From NCBI GenBank assembly GCA_963806145.1, contig CAWDXD010000015.1, forward strand, positions 1 through 64,000: DNA of 64,000 nt. Reading direction: 5' to 3'. Positions 25,670-33,209 of the stretch are shown one piece after another (within the stretch, counting starts at the first letter, position 1; each line of letters starts with the position of its first letter). Both the position numbers and the translations under genes were made by a program. The notes under the pieces are model-generated. The model made no database searches and was not told the origin of the DNA. It saw only the letters and a program-made list of their open reading frames with translations. Source of the stretch: DASXKD01 sp963806145 (GTDB taxonomy: Bacteria; Actinomycetota; Actinomycetes; Streptosporangiales; Streptosporangiaceae).

Positions 25670-27174
25670 GCGTTCGCGGGGGCGGGCTCCACCGGCGCCG
25701 CTTCCTGTGCCCGCACCGTCGCACGGCCGAACGCCCAGGTCACCACGAACCCGAACACCAGCGCGACCAGCACGCCGAGGTTGGCGAACGCCCAGGCACC
25801 GCTCTTGCCGCCCAGGCCGATTGGGCCGAGCAGGTACCCCTGCCAGGTCAGCCAGCTCGCGGAGGCATTGGTGACCAGGCCCCAGCCGATCGCGGTGGCG
25901 ACCACGATCACCCCGACCGGGAACCACCGGATATCGCCATAGCGGCCGGAGGAGGTGAACAGGTCCCTTTCGGCGTAGTCGCGGTGCCGCAACATGATGT
26001 CGGCCAGCATGATCCCGCACCAGGCGGCAATCGGCACGCCCAGCGTGATCAGGAAGCCCTCGAACTGGACCACGAAACTGCTGTGCGCTATGAAAACCAC
26101 GTAGATCGCACCAAGCGTCATGATCGTGCCGTCGATCAGCGCGGCGACGAACCGGGGCACCCGCACGCCGAGCGTCAGCAGGGCCAGGCCCGAGGAGTAG
26201 ATGTCCAGCACCGAGCCGCCGACCAGGCCGAGCACGGCCACGATCACGAACGGGATGAGGTACCAGGTGGGCAGCAGGTTGGCCAGCGCCCCGATCGGGT
26301 CGGCACCGATCGCGGCGGAGAGGGCCTTCGAGGAGCCGGCCAGCAGCAGTCCGAAGATCACCAGGAAGATCGGTGCGATGGAGGAGCCGAACGTGGTCCA
26401 GCCGATCACGCCCCGGCCCGAGGACCGCCTTGGCAGGTAGCGCGAATAGTCGGCGGCCGCGTTGACCCAGCCGAGCCCGAAGCCGGTCATCACGAACACC
26501 AGGGCGCCGATGAACGCCTGGCCGTCGCCGCTGGGGACCGCCGACACCGCGCTCCAGTGGATCTTGTCGGCGACCAGGATAATGAAGCCGACGGTGAGCA
26601 CCGCGGTCACGATCGTGATCACCGACTGCATCCGCATGATCAGGTCGAAGCCCATCACGCCGCCGAAGATGGTCAGCGCCACCACCACGATCAGCGCGAG
26701 GACCTTCGTCACCGTGCCGCCGCCCCAGCCAAGGCGCTCGAAGACCGTCGCCGTGGCGAGCGTCGCCAGGATGACCAGCACCGTCTCCCAGCCGACGGTG
26801 AGCAGCCAGGAGATCACCGATGGCAGCTTGTTGCCATTGACCCCGAACGCGGCACGGCCGAGCACCATGGTCGGCGCCGAGCCGCGCTTGCCCGCCACCG
26901 CGATGAACCCGCACAGCAGGAACGACACGATGATGCCGACGATGCTGACCACCACGGCCTGCCAGAACGAGATCCCGAACCCGAGCACGAATGCTCCGTA
27001 GCTCAGGCCGAGCACGGACACGTTCGCCGCGAACCAGGGCCAGAACAGGTCACGTGGATGGCCCTTGCGTTCGGAGTCGGAGATGACGTTGATGCCGTTC
27101 ATCTCGATTTGCAGCGGTCGCAGTTCGACCTCGCCGGCCGCTACCGCGCTGCCGACAGCCTGATCTTCAGCCAT
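25666..27174 (-). CDS. NCS1-family cytosine/purine/allantoin permease
   Basis: A 502-residue permease with about twelve hydrophobic segments. The N-terminal region has HPRDLFWPWFAANVSVLGLS, typical of NCS1 transporters, and GRAAFGVNGNKLPSVISWLL. GAGGTG precedes the chosen ATG; a second ATG lies 12 nt upstream. NCS1 proteins import nucleobases, hydantoins, allantoin, thiamine or pyridoxine with H+ or Na+. It lies 50 nt downstream of the SDR gene on the same strand and overlaps the hydrolase gene, so it is the importer of the catabolic island. Substrate is not determined. Confidence 0.88.
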   Translation of the reverse strand: MAEDQAVGSAVAAGEVELRPLQIEMNGINVISDSERKGHPRDLFWPWFAANVSVLGLSYGAFVLGFGISFWQAVVVSIVGIIVSFLLCGFIAVAGKRGSAPTMVLGRAAFGVNGNKLPSVISWLLTVGWETVLVILATLATATVFERLGWGGGTVTKVLALIVVVALTIFGGVMGFDLIMRMQSVITIVTAVLTVGFIILVADKIHWSAVSAVPSGDGQAFIGALVFVMTGFGLGWVNAAADYSRYLPRRSSGRGVIGWTTFGSSIAPIFLVIFGLLLAGSSKALSAAIGADPIGALANLLPTWYLIPFVIVAVLGLVGGSVLDIYSSGLALLTLGVRVPRFVAALIDGTIMTLGAIYVVFIAHSSFVVQFEGFLITLGVPIAAWCGIMLADIMLRHRDYAERDLFTSSGRYGDIRWFPVGVIVVATAIGWGLVTNASASWLTWQGYLLGPIGLGGKSGAWAFANLGVLVALVFGFVVTWAFGRATVRAQEAAPVEPAPANA

Positions 27175-27224
27175 GGCACACCTCATTCATGCCGTTCATG
27201 CCGAGTTCTGTTACGGCAGAGTCC

Positions 27225-28022
27225 TTATTGATCCATGATCGCCTTGCGCTGGGCCCCGTCGATAGGGATGTGCGCGCCGTTGATGAAGCCGGCGCGGGGC
27301 GAGGCCAGGAAGGTCACCAGCGCCGCGACCTCTCCCGGCTCGCAGATCCGGCCGAACGGTATGGACTGGTTCGCCAGCTCGTGCGCGCGGTCCTGGCTGA
27401 CGCCCTTGTCCCGGGCGAACGCCTTCTCCAGCGTGTCCCACCGGCCGGTGTTCACCGGGCCCGGGTTGACCGTGTTGATGCGCACGCCGTAGCGGCCGTA
27501 CTGTTCCGCCACCGAGGAGGCGAAGTTGATGTCGGCCGCGTTCGCCACGCCGGCGGTCATCTCCCAGTAGCTGGGCTTGAGGCCGTCGTTGCCGACCACG
27601 AGCACGATTGAGCCCTCGCCGCGCTGGCGCATGTGCGGGATCACCGCGCGGACCGAGCGGACATAGCCCATGAACTTGAGGTTGAGGCTGGCCATCCACT
27701 GGTCCTCGGTAAGGTCCTCAAGCAGCCCGCCGGGGGAACTGCCCGCGCAGGTGACCAGGATGTCGATCTTCCCGAACCGGGCCAGCGTGGCGTCCACGCA
27801 CCGCCGCACTTCGGCCGTGACGCTCATGTCGCCAGCCATGGGGACGACGCTGCGGCCGGTGGCGGCGGAGATCTCCTTGGCCGCGCTCACCAGGGGCTCG
27901 GCGGTGCGGGCCGTGATGACCACGTCGGCGCCTTCGTGCGCCAGATCCTCGGCCACGGCCCGGCCGATGCCCTTGCTCGCACCGGTGACGAAGGCGACCT
28001 TCCCGCCTAGCTGCAGGTCCAA
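27225..28022 (-). CDS. SDR-family oxidoreductase with atypical active site
   Basis: A protein of about 265 residues. The cofactor motif TGASKGIGRAVAEDLAHEGA, the CAG motif LVTCAGSSPGG and the C-terminal GFINGAHIPIDGAQ are typical of classical SDRs. The catalytic Tyr-xxx-Lys is not recognisable: the region reads NDGLKPSYWEMTAGVANAAD. It may use other residues or have lost dehydrogenase activity. The start is a TTG at 28020-28022 with AGAGGGG about 6 nt upstream; a second TTG 6 nt further out is possible. First gene of the permease operon, behind the TGGTATATCA site. Confidence 0.78.
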   Translation of the reverse strand: MDLQLGGKVAFVTGASKGIGRAVAEDLAHEGADVVITARTAEPLVSAAKEISAATGRSVVPMAGDMSVTAEVRRCVDATLARFGKIDILVTCAGSSPGGLLEDLTEDQWMASLNLKFMGYVRSVRAVIPHMRQRGEGSIVLVVGNDGLKPSYWEMTAGVANAADINFASSVAEQYGRYGVRINTVNPGPVNTGRWDTLEKAFARDKGVSQDRAHELANQSIPFGRICEPGEVAALVTFLASPRAGFINGAHIPIDGAQRKAIMDQ

Positions 28023-28389
28023 CGCCAACCCCTCTCACCGGCTGACGAACTCCCTGGTGCCGTCAACAACCGGATCGCCGTCCGCGTTCCAACGGCCGGG
28101 CCGCCCAATCACGCCAATAGACATACCCAGGCAAACCGCCACACCCACTCGGGTAATGACGGATGGTATATCAAATATCAAGCTCGGAACAGGGTCCTGG
28201 GGGGCTTGCTGGGGCGGCATGCCGTTGCAGCTTGGCGGGCGGGGTTGGCTCGGGCTGGCGGGCGGGGTCAGAACCAGAACCGGGACTCACCTGCCGAGCC
28301 ATACGTGTATCAATGGGGTCTCTTGTCTCTCTGTTTAATCGAGCACATCGTTCAATGGAGCCGGGCACTGGCCGTGCGGGGAGACGAAG
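28023..28389. other. divergent intergenic region
   Basis: It separates the minus-strand SDR operon from the plus-strand propeller gene and carries operator-like site 1. A short minus-strand frame (28035-28123, MSIGVIGRPGRWNADGDPVV and on) ends just before the SDR start and could be a small leader or a remnant; it is not supported further. Confidence 0.4.
28164..28173. promoter_or_regulatory. candidate FCD-GntR operator (site 1)
   Basis: TGGTATATCA, followed by AAT, is nearly identical to TGGTATACCA AAT at 32202-32214. It lies about 140 nt upstream of the SDR start, between that operon and the secreted propeller gene. The TGGTATACCA form is of the palindromic type bound by FadR/FCD GntR regulators. 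Confidence 0.5.
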
Positions 28390-29595
28390 ATGAGTCTGAT
28401 CAGCTACGGGAAATTTCGGTTGGCCGCCGCCACCGTGGTCTGTGGCGCCATGATTGTCACGCCTTCAGCTGCCCTGGCCGCGGCGGCCGCTCCTATCCCA
28501 GCCACCGGCCAGGGACTGACCTGGTCTGTGGTACCAAGCCCCAACATCAAGCCCGCGACCAACAACAACGAGCTCAACGGGGTGTCTTGCGTCTCGGCGA
28601 CCGATTGCGTCGCGGTCGGAGAGCAAGCTGGCCGCACGGCAACTGGGACCCTGGTATCGGCGCTGATTGAGTCGTGGAACGGGACGGCTTGGTCGGTCGT
28701 GCCCAGCCCTCAGCCGGGGAACCGGGCTCTATACGGCGTGTCTTGCACCTCGGCGGCAAGCTGCACCGCCGTCGGCGTCAACTTCGTTAACCAGCCCAAC
28801 GCCACCCTGGTGGAATCCTGGAACGGCACCAGGTGGTCGGTCACGCCGAACCCTAGCCCGGGCTCGGAGCTCCTCGGCGTCTCCTGCGTCTCGCCCACCG
28901 CCTGCACCGCCGTGGGCGACCAGCTCAACAGCCAGGGCTACTACCAGACCCTTACCGAGTTCTGGAACGGCACCAGGTGGTCCACCGTCCCCAGCCCCGA
29001 CAAGGGGCACGGGACCAACGAGAACTTCCTCTCCGGCGTGTCCTGCATCTCGGCGACCGCCTGCACCGCAGTCGGCCAGTACGGTACCGGCTCCTCCGCC
29101 CCTCTCATTGAGTCGTGGAACGGGACCCGCTGGACCATCGTGCCGGCCCCCAACCGGAACAACAGTGGCATCCTGAACGGCGTCTCGTGCGCCTCGCTGA
29201 CCTCCTGCGTAGCCGTCGGCACTTACTTCAGCGGCCCCGACGTCGTCAACAAGACCCTCACCGAATCCTGGAACGGCACCCGCTGGTCGGCCGAGCCGGC
29301 CCCCACGGGACAAAGCCAGCTCTCCGGCGCGTCCTGTGTCTCGGCGACCAACTGCTGGGCCGCAGGAAACTCGTGGGCCCCGGCAGGCAACACCAGAACC
29401 TTCATCGACCACTGGAACGGCACCGGCTGGACCACCGTCCCCGCCCCGAACGCCGGGCCCGCCTCCTACTTCAACAACCCGGTCGCCGTGTCGTGTGCCT
29501 CGGCACGCGCCTGTGCGGCTGTTGGCGACTATGGCAACTTCGGCGAGAACGGGCTCTCGAAAACACTCACCATGATCGGTACCTCCGGCAGTTAA
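28390..29595 (+). CDS. secreted seven-repeat beta-propeller-like protein
   Basis: A 401-residue exported protein. GGGGAGACGAAG precedes the ATG, and residues 1 to about 33 form a signal peptide (AAATVVCGAMIVTPSAALAA). The rest consists of seven repeats of about 50 residues, each with a motif like GVSCVSATDCVAVG carrying a cysteine pair, and six of the seven followed by a WNGTRWSVVP-type strand. This is best read as a seven-bladed propeller in which every blade is locked by a disulfide. No catalytic residues are recognised. It is flanked by the two catabolic operons but is oriented separately. Confidence 0.75.
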   Translation: MSLISYGKFRLAAATVVCGAMIVTPSAALAAAAAPIPATGQGLTWSVVPSPNIKPATNNNELNGVSCVSATDCVAVGEQAGRTATGTLVSALIESWNGTAWSVVPSPQPGNRALYGVSCTSAASCTAVGVNFVNQPNATLVESWNGTRWSVTPNPSPGSELLGVSCVSPTACTAVGDQLNSQGYYQTLTEFWNGTRWSTVPSPDKGHGTNENFLSGVSCISATACTAVGQYGTGSSAPLIESWNGTRWTIVPAPNRNNSGILNGVSCASLTSCVAVGTYFSGPDVVNKTLTESWNGTRWSAEPAPTGQSQLSGASCVSATNCWAAGNSWAPAGNTRTFIDHWNGTGWTTVPAPNAGPASYFNNPVAVSCASARACAAVGDYGNFGENGLSKTLTMIGTSGS

Positions 29596-29670
29596 CCTTC
29601 AGTTTCCAGGCCAGCCCCGCCACGCCGGACGATCGACGTGAGCACTGGCCCGGCGAATGGACGGGGGCAC

Positions 29671-31224
29671 TCAGAACCAGTTCGGCGGCTCGGTGAGGGT
29701 GGTGCGCTGGAGCTTGCCCAGGGAGTTGCGTGGCAGGGCGGGGAGCAGGTAGACGCGCTTGGGGCACTTGTAGCCCGCCAGGGCGGTGTGCGCGTGGGCG
29801 ATGAGGGCCGCCTCGTCGAAGTCGTGGCCTCGGCGGAGCGCGACCCAGGCGGTGACCTGCTCGCCCCAGCGCGGGTGCGGCACCCCGGTGACGGCGGCCT
29901 CCGCGACAGAGGGGTGCTCCTCCAGGATCGTCTCGACCTCGCGCGGGTAGACGTTGAGGCCGCCGGTAATGATCATCTCCTTGATGCGGCCGCGGATCTC
30001 CAGATGGCCGGTTTGCTGGTCGAGGCGGCCGATGTCGCCGGTGCGGAACCAGCCGTCGGCGGTGAACGCTTCGGCCGTGGCGGATGGGTTGCCCGCGTAG
30101 CCCCGGAACACGTGCGGGCCGCGGACCTGGATCTCGCCGTCGGCGCCCGGGGGGGCCTGGGCCGACTCCGCCCAGAGCCGGACCAGGACACCGGGGAGAG
30201 GGATGCCCACGGACCCCGGCCGGATGTCCGTGGCGGCATGCGACACGTTGAGGCCGGTTTCAGTCAGGCCGTACCGCACCAGCGGGGCGCGGCCCAGTTC
30301 GCTGGCTGATCGTTTGGCAAGCAGGGCAGTCAGCGGGGCGGAGCCGCACACCGCGACCCGCAGGCCAGCCAGCAGCCCGCCGTGGTGCTGCCCGTCATCG
30401 AGGAGTGCCTGGTACATGGTGGGGACGGCGAAAAGCACGGTGGCGCGGTGCAGGCGCACGGCGCCGGCCAGGCCGGCGGCGGTAAACCGGGAGCCGATGT
30501 GCGCCGTGCCGCCCGCGATGAGCACGGCATGCAGGCCGCCGAGGCCGTGCTGGTGGAACAGCGGCAGGGCGTGGGCCAGCACGTCATCCTCGCGCCACCC
30601 CCAGGACGCCATGGCCACCCGGATCGAGGTGAGCAGCGCGCGGTGGGTCAGCGGCACCGCCTTGGGCCTGCCGGTCGTGCCCGAGGTGTAGGCGAGCAGC
30701 GCGGTGTCATCGGGGCGCGGCACGATCGCGGTGTTTCCCGGCGGCCCGGCGGGGACCTCGGCGGGATCCACGGTCAGCGGCGGGCGCGGCAGCCCGGCGA
30801 GCAGCCGCGCGGGGCCGCTGTCCGCGAACGCGACCGCCGCCCCGGAGTCGGTGACCAGGTGCGCGAGTTCCGCGGCGGTGTAGGCCGGGTTGGCGAGCAC
30901 GACCACCGCGCCCGCGCGGAGCGCGCCCAGGTAACACCGCACGAAGCCGAGGCTGGACCGGGCGGCCAGCAGCACCCGGTCTCCCGGCCGGATGCTGGCC
31001 GCGAGCCAGGCGGCGACGCGGGCGGCAGCGGCGTCCAGTTCGGCGTGGGTGATCCGCTCGCCGTCGATGGACAGCGCCACCCGGTCCGGCACCTGGTCCG
31101 CGGACGCGGCGGCCAGCCCGGGGATGGTGGCCTCGCCGAGGCCGGCCACGAACGCGGAGATGTCCGGGACGCCGGGGAGGTGCGCCGCCCAGCCGGCCCG
31201 GCTCCACTCCTCGTGGCCGGTCAT
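29671..31224 (-). CDS. acyl-CoA synthetase (AMP-forming)
   Basis: A 517-residue adenylate-forming enzyme that activates a carboxylic acid with ATP and CoA. The P-loop is YTSGTTGRPKAV, then YGLTETGLN, GWFRTGDIG, and the hinge GRIKEMIITGGLNVYPREVE; the C-terminal catalytic Lys is in PRNSLGKLQRTTL. The length and GRIKEMI hinge are like those of malonyl-CoA or medium-chain acyl-CoA ligases. It lies downstream of the enoyl-CoA hydratase on the same strand with a 168-nt gap containing an inverted repeat. It probably activates an acid intermediate made by this island. Confidence 0.9.
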   Translation of the reverse strand: MTGHEEWSRAGWAAHLPGVPDISAFVAGLGEATIPGLAAASADQVPDRVALSIDGERITHAELDAAAARVAAWLAASIRPGDRVLLAARSSLGFVRCYLGALRAGAVVVLANPAYTAAELAHLVTDSGAAVAFADSGPARLLAGLPRPPLTVDPAEVPAGPPGNTAIVPRPDDTALLAYTSGTTGRPKAVPLTHRALLTSIRVAMASWGWREDDVLAHALPLFHQHGLGGLHAVLIAGGTAHIGSRFTAAGLAGAVRLHRATVLFAVPTMYQALLDDGQHHGGLLAGLRVAVCGSAPLTALLAKRSASELGRAPLVRYGLTETGLNVSHAATDIRPGSVGIPLPGVLVRLWAESAQAPPGADGEIQVRGPHVFRGYAGNPSATAEAFTADGWFRTGDIGRLDQQTGHLEIRGRIKEMIITGGLNVYPREVETILEEHPSVAEAAVTGVPHPRWGEQVTAWVALRRGHDFDEAALIAHAHTALAGYKCPKRVYLLPALPRNSLGKLQRTTLTEPPNWF

Positions 31225-31261
31225 GGTGCGCTCGGCGGGCCTTCGTGGGCGCGGCGGGGGT

Positions 31262-31299
31262 CATGAATGTGGAGCCGGTGCCCCTCTGTCACGTTCATG
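31262..31299. promoter_or_regulatory. inverted repeat upstream of the acyl-CoA ligase
   Basis: CATGAATGTG (31262-31271) and CACGTTCATG (31290-31299) match in 9 of 10 positions around an 18-nt spacer. It may be an operator for the ligase or an RNA hairpin between it and the hydratase gene. Confidence 0.4.
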
Positions 31300-31392
31300 C
31301 CCCGGAGCAGACGCGGGCGGGCACGGGCGGGCGGCGAGAACAGGGCGGGCGGTGAGAGCGCAGGGGAAGCGGCGAGAGCGCGGGGGAACAGG

Positions 31393-32091
31393 TCATGCCG
31401 GCGGGGCGGCGAGGGCTTCGGCCCAGGCCGCGCGGTTCGCTTCCTGCTCCGCGTGCAGCCGGTCAAGCAGGCCGCCCGCCGTCATGATCATCTTGATCCG
31501 GGCCAGGGAACCCGGGCTGCCCGCGGCCAGGGCGGCGGCCAGTTGCTCCGCCGCGGATAGCGGATCCGGTTCCACCCGGTTGACCAGGCCGAGCGTGAGC
31601 GCCTCGGCGGCGTCTATCCAGCGGCCGGTCATGGCCAGTTCCGCCGCGCGCCCCCGGCCCACCAGGTCGGGCAGCACCCAGGCGCCCACCGCGAGATCGC
31701 GGCCCGGCGGCCCGGTCCAGCGGAACCGCGCCGCGGGACCGGCGATGCGCAGGTCGGCGGCGGCCGCGAGCTGGGCCCCGCCGGCCACCGCCGGGCCGCC
31801 CACCGAAGCGATCACCGGCCCGGGCCTGGTGATCATGATTTCGAGGCACTCGTAGAGCAGGGCCGACACCTGCGCCCGCTCGGCCTCACCGAGGGTCATG
31901 TCGGCCCCGGCGCAGAACATCGCGGGATCCGCGCTGCCCAGCACCACCGGTTCCGCAGGGTCCACGGCGAAGGCGTCCCGCAGCGCGCGGGCCAGGCCGG
32001 GGGTGAGCGGGTTGTGCCGCTGCGGGGAGGCCAGCAGCAGGCGCCTGAATCCGGCCGGGCTGCGCTCCGCCCGGAGGCCGGGGTGCGTCAT
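31393..32091 (-). CDS. enoyl-CoA hydratase/isomerase family protein
   Basis: A 232-residue crotonase-fold protein. The oxyanion-hole segments are recognisable: MFCAGADMTLGEAER and IASVGGPAVAGGAQLAAAAD. The two catalytic Glu positions of true hydratases are not both evident, so it may be an isomerase or another crotonase-type enzyme. It is somewhat shorter than the usual 255-260 residues. It is divergent from the CoxM-like gene across the region carrying operator site 2, and upstream of the acyl-CoA ligase, suggesting beta-oxidation-like handling of an acyl-CoA product. Confidence 0.85.
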   Translation of the reverse strand: MTHPGLRAERSPAGFRRLLLASPQRHNPLTPGLARALRDAFAVDPAEPVVLGSADPAMFCAGADMTLGEAERAQVSALLYECLEIMITRPGPVIASVGGPAVAGGAQLAAAADLRIAGPAARFRWTGPPGRDLAVGAWVLPDLVGRGRAAELAMTGRWIDAAEALTLGLVNRVEPDPLSAAEQLAAALAAGSPGSLARIKMIMTAGGLLDRLHAEQEANRAAWAEALAAPPA

Positions 32092-32116
32092 GCGCGCGGC
32101 TCCCCAGGTCGCGGGC

Positions 32117-32179
32117 GGCGGCCCGGCGGCCGGAGGCGGTGGCCCCGCGGCCGGAGGCGGCGGCCCGGCGGTCGCAGTC
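32117..32179. repeat. 21-bp tandem repeat, three copies
   Basis: Imperfect 21-bp units beginning GGCGGCCC or GGTGGCCC (32117-32137, 32138-32158, 32159-32179) lie in the divergent promoter region between the hydratase and CoxM-like genes, just beside operator site 2. Confidence 0.7.
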
Positions 32180-32201
32180 GGCGGCCAGACATGTTGAAAT
32201 A

Positions 32202-32211
32202 TGGTATACCA
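32202..32211. promoter_or_regulatory. candidate FCD-GntR operator (site 2)
   Basis: TGGTATACCA is a perfect 10-bp palindrome in an otherwise GC-rich divergent promoter region, between the hydratase/ligase operon and the M-L-S-L operon. The FCD GntR gene at the end of the latter operon is the obvious candidate to bind it. Confidence 0.6.
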
Positions 32212-32357
32212 AATGGACCGTGGGCTCCGGCACGGCGAGTCCGGGCGTGGGCTCTGGGGTTCTGCGGGTCTGGGGCGCGGCTCTGGAGTTCTGCGGGCCC
32301 GGGCGCGCGGGCGCCGGGAGCCCGGGACACGGCGCTGCCGGAGGGATGGGAGTCCGG

Positions 32358-33209
32358 GTGAAACCAGCCTCGTTCGCCTATCACCGGGCCGGCAGCGTGC
32401 CCGAGACGGTCGCCCTGCTGGGCGAACTCGGCGACGAGGCCAAGATCCTGGCGGGCGGGCTCAGCCTGGTCCCGATGATGAACTTCCGGCTGGCCCGGCC
32501 GAGCGCGCTGGTCGACGTGACCCGGATCCCCGGCCTGTCCTACCTGCGCGCGGGCCAGGACGGGCTGCGCATCGGGGCGCTGACCACGCACCGGGCCATC
32601 GAGACCACCACGGACCCGGCGGTGCGCCGTGACTTCGGGGTGCTTCCCCGGGCCGCGCGGTGGATCGGCCACTACCCCATCAGGTCCCGCGGCACGTTCG
32701 CGGGCAGCATCGCCCACGCCGACCCGGCATCGGAGTGGTGCCTGCTCGCCGTGCTGCTCGAGGCGCGGGTCGTGCTGCACGGGCCGGGCGGGCAGCGCAC
32801 CGTACCGGCCGCGGAGTTCCTGCACGGGTACTACACGACCGATGCCGCCCCGGACGAGATGATCACCGAGGTGTGGTTCCCCCGGCCGGCCGGGCGCGCC
32901 GTGCTGACCGAGTTCGCCCAGCGCGCGGGGGACTTCGCGATCGTCGCCGCCGCCGTGCAGGCCGACATCGCCGACGGGACGGTCCGGTCCGCCGGTGTGG
33001 TCGTCGGCGGCGTCGGGCCGCGGCCGGCCCGGATCGACACCGGCGCCCTGGCCGGCCAGCCGGCCGTGCCGGGCACCTGGCACGCGGCCGGGGAACTGGC
33101 GGCGGCCCAGGTCGATCCTTCCTCGGACAACCACGGCAGCAGCGAGTACCGCAAGCGGCTGACCGCCACGCTGGTGTCGCGGGCCCTGGCGCAGGCGGCC
33201 GGGGCATGA
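32358..33209 (+). CDS. FAD-binding medium subunit of xanthine-oxidase-family enzyme (CoxM-like)
   Basis: A 283-residue flavoprotein subunit. The start is a GTG because homologues begin with a KPAxFxYHRP-like sequence and here VKPASFAYHRAGSVPETVAL follows; an ATG 12 nt upstream is possible. FAD-binding motifs AGGLSLVPMMNFRLARP and TFAGSIAHADPASEW are clear. In these complexes it passes electrons from the iron-sulfur subunit to the acceptor. Its stop overlaps the L1 start (ATGA), first gene of the operon, behind operator site 2. Confidence 0.9.
   Translation: MKPASFAYHRAGSVPETVALLGELGDEAKILAGGLSLVPMMNFRLARPSALVDVTRIPGLSYLRAGQDGLRIGALTTHRAIETTTDPAVRRDFGVLPRAARWIGHYPIRSRGTFAGSIAHADPASEWCLLAVLLEARVVLHGPGGQRTVPAAEFLHGYYTTDAAPDEMITEVWFPRPAGRAVLTEFAQRAGDFAIVAAAVQADIADGTVRSAGVVVGGVGPRPARIDTGALAGQPAVPGTWHAAGELAAAQVDPSSDNHGSSEYRKRLTATLVSRALAQAAGA

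Noticed and set aside
28035..28123. 29-residue peptide upstream of the SDR
   Set aside because: It ends close to the SDR start but has no strong translation signal or homology that I can recognise.
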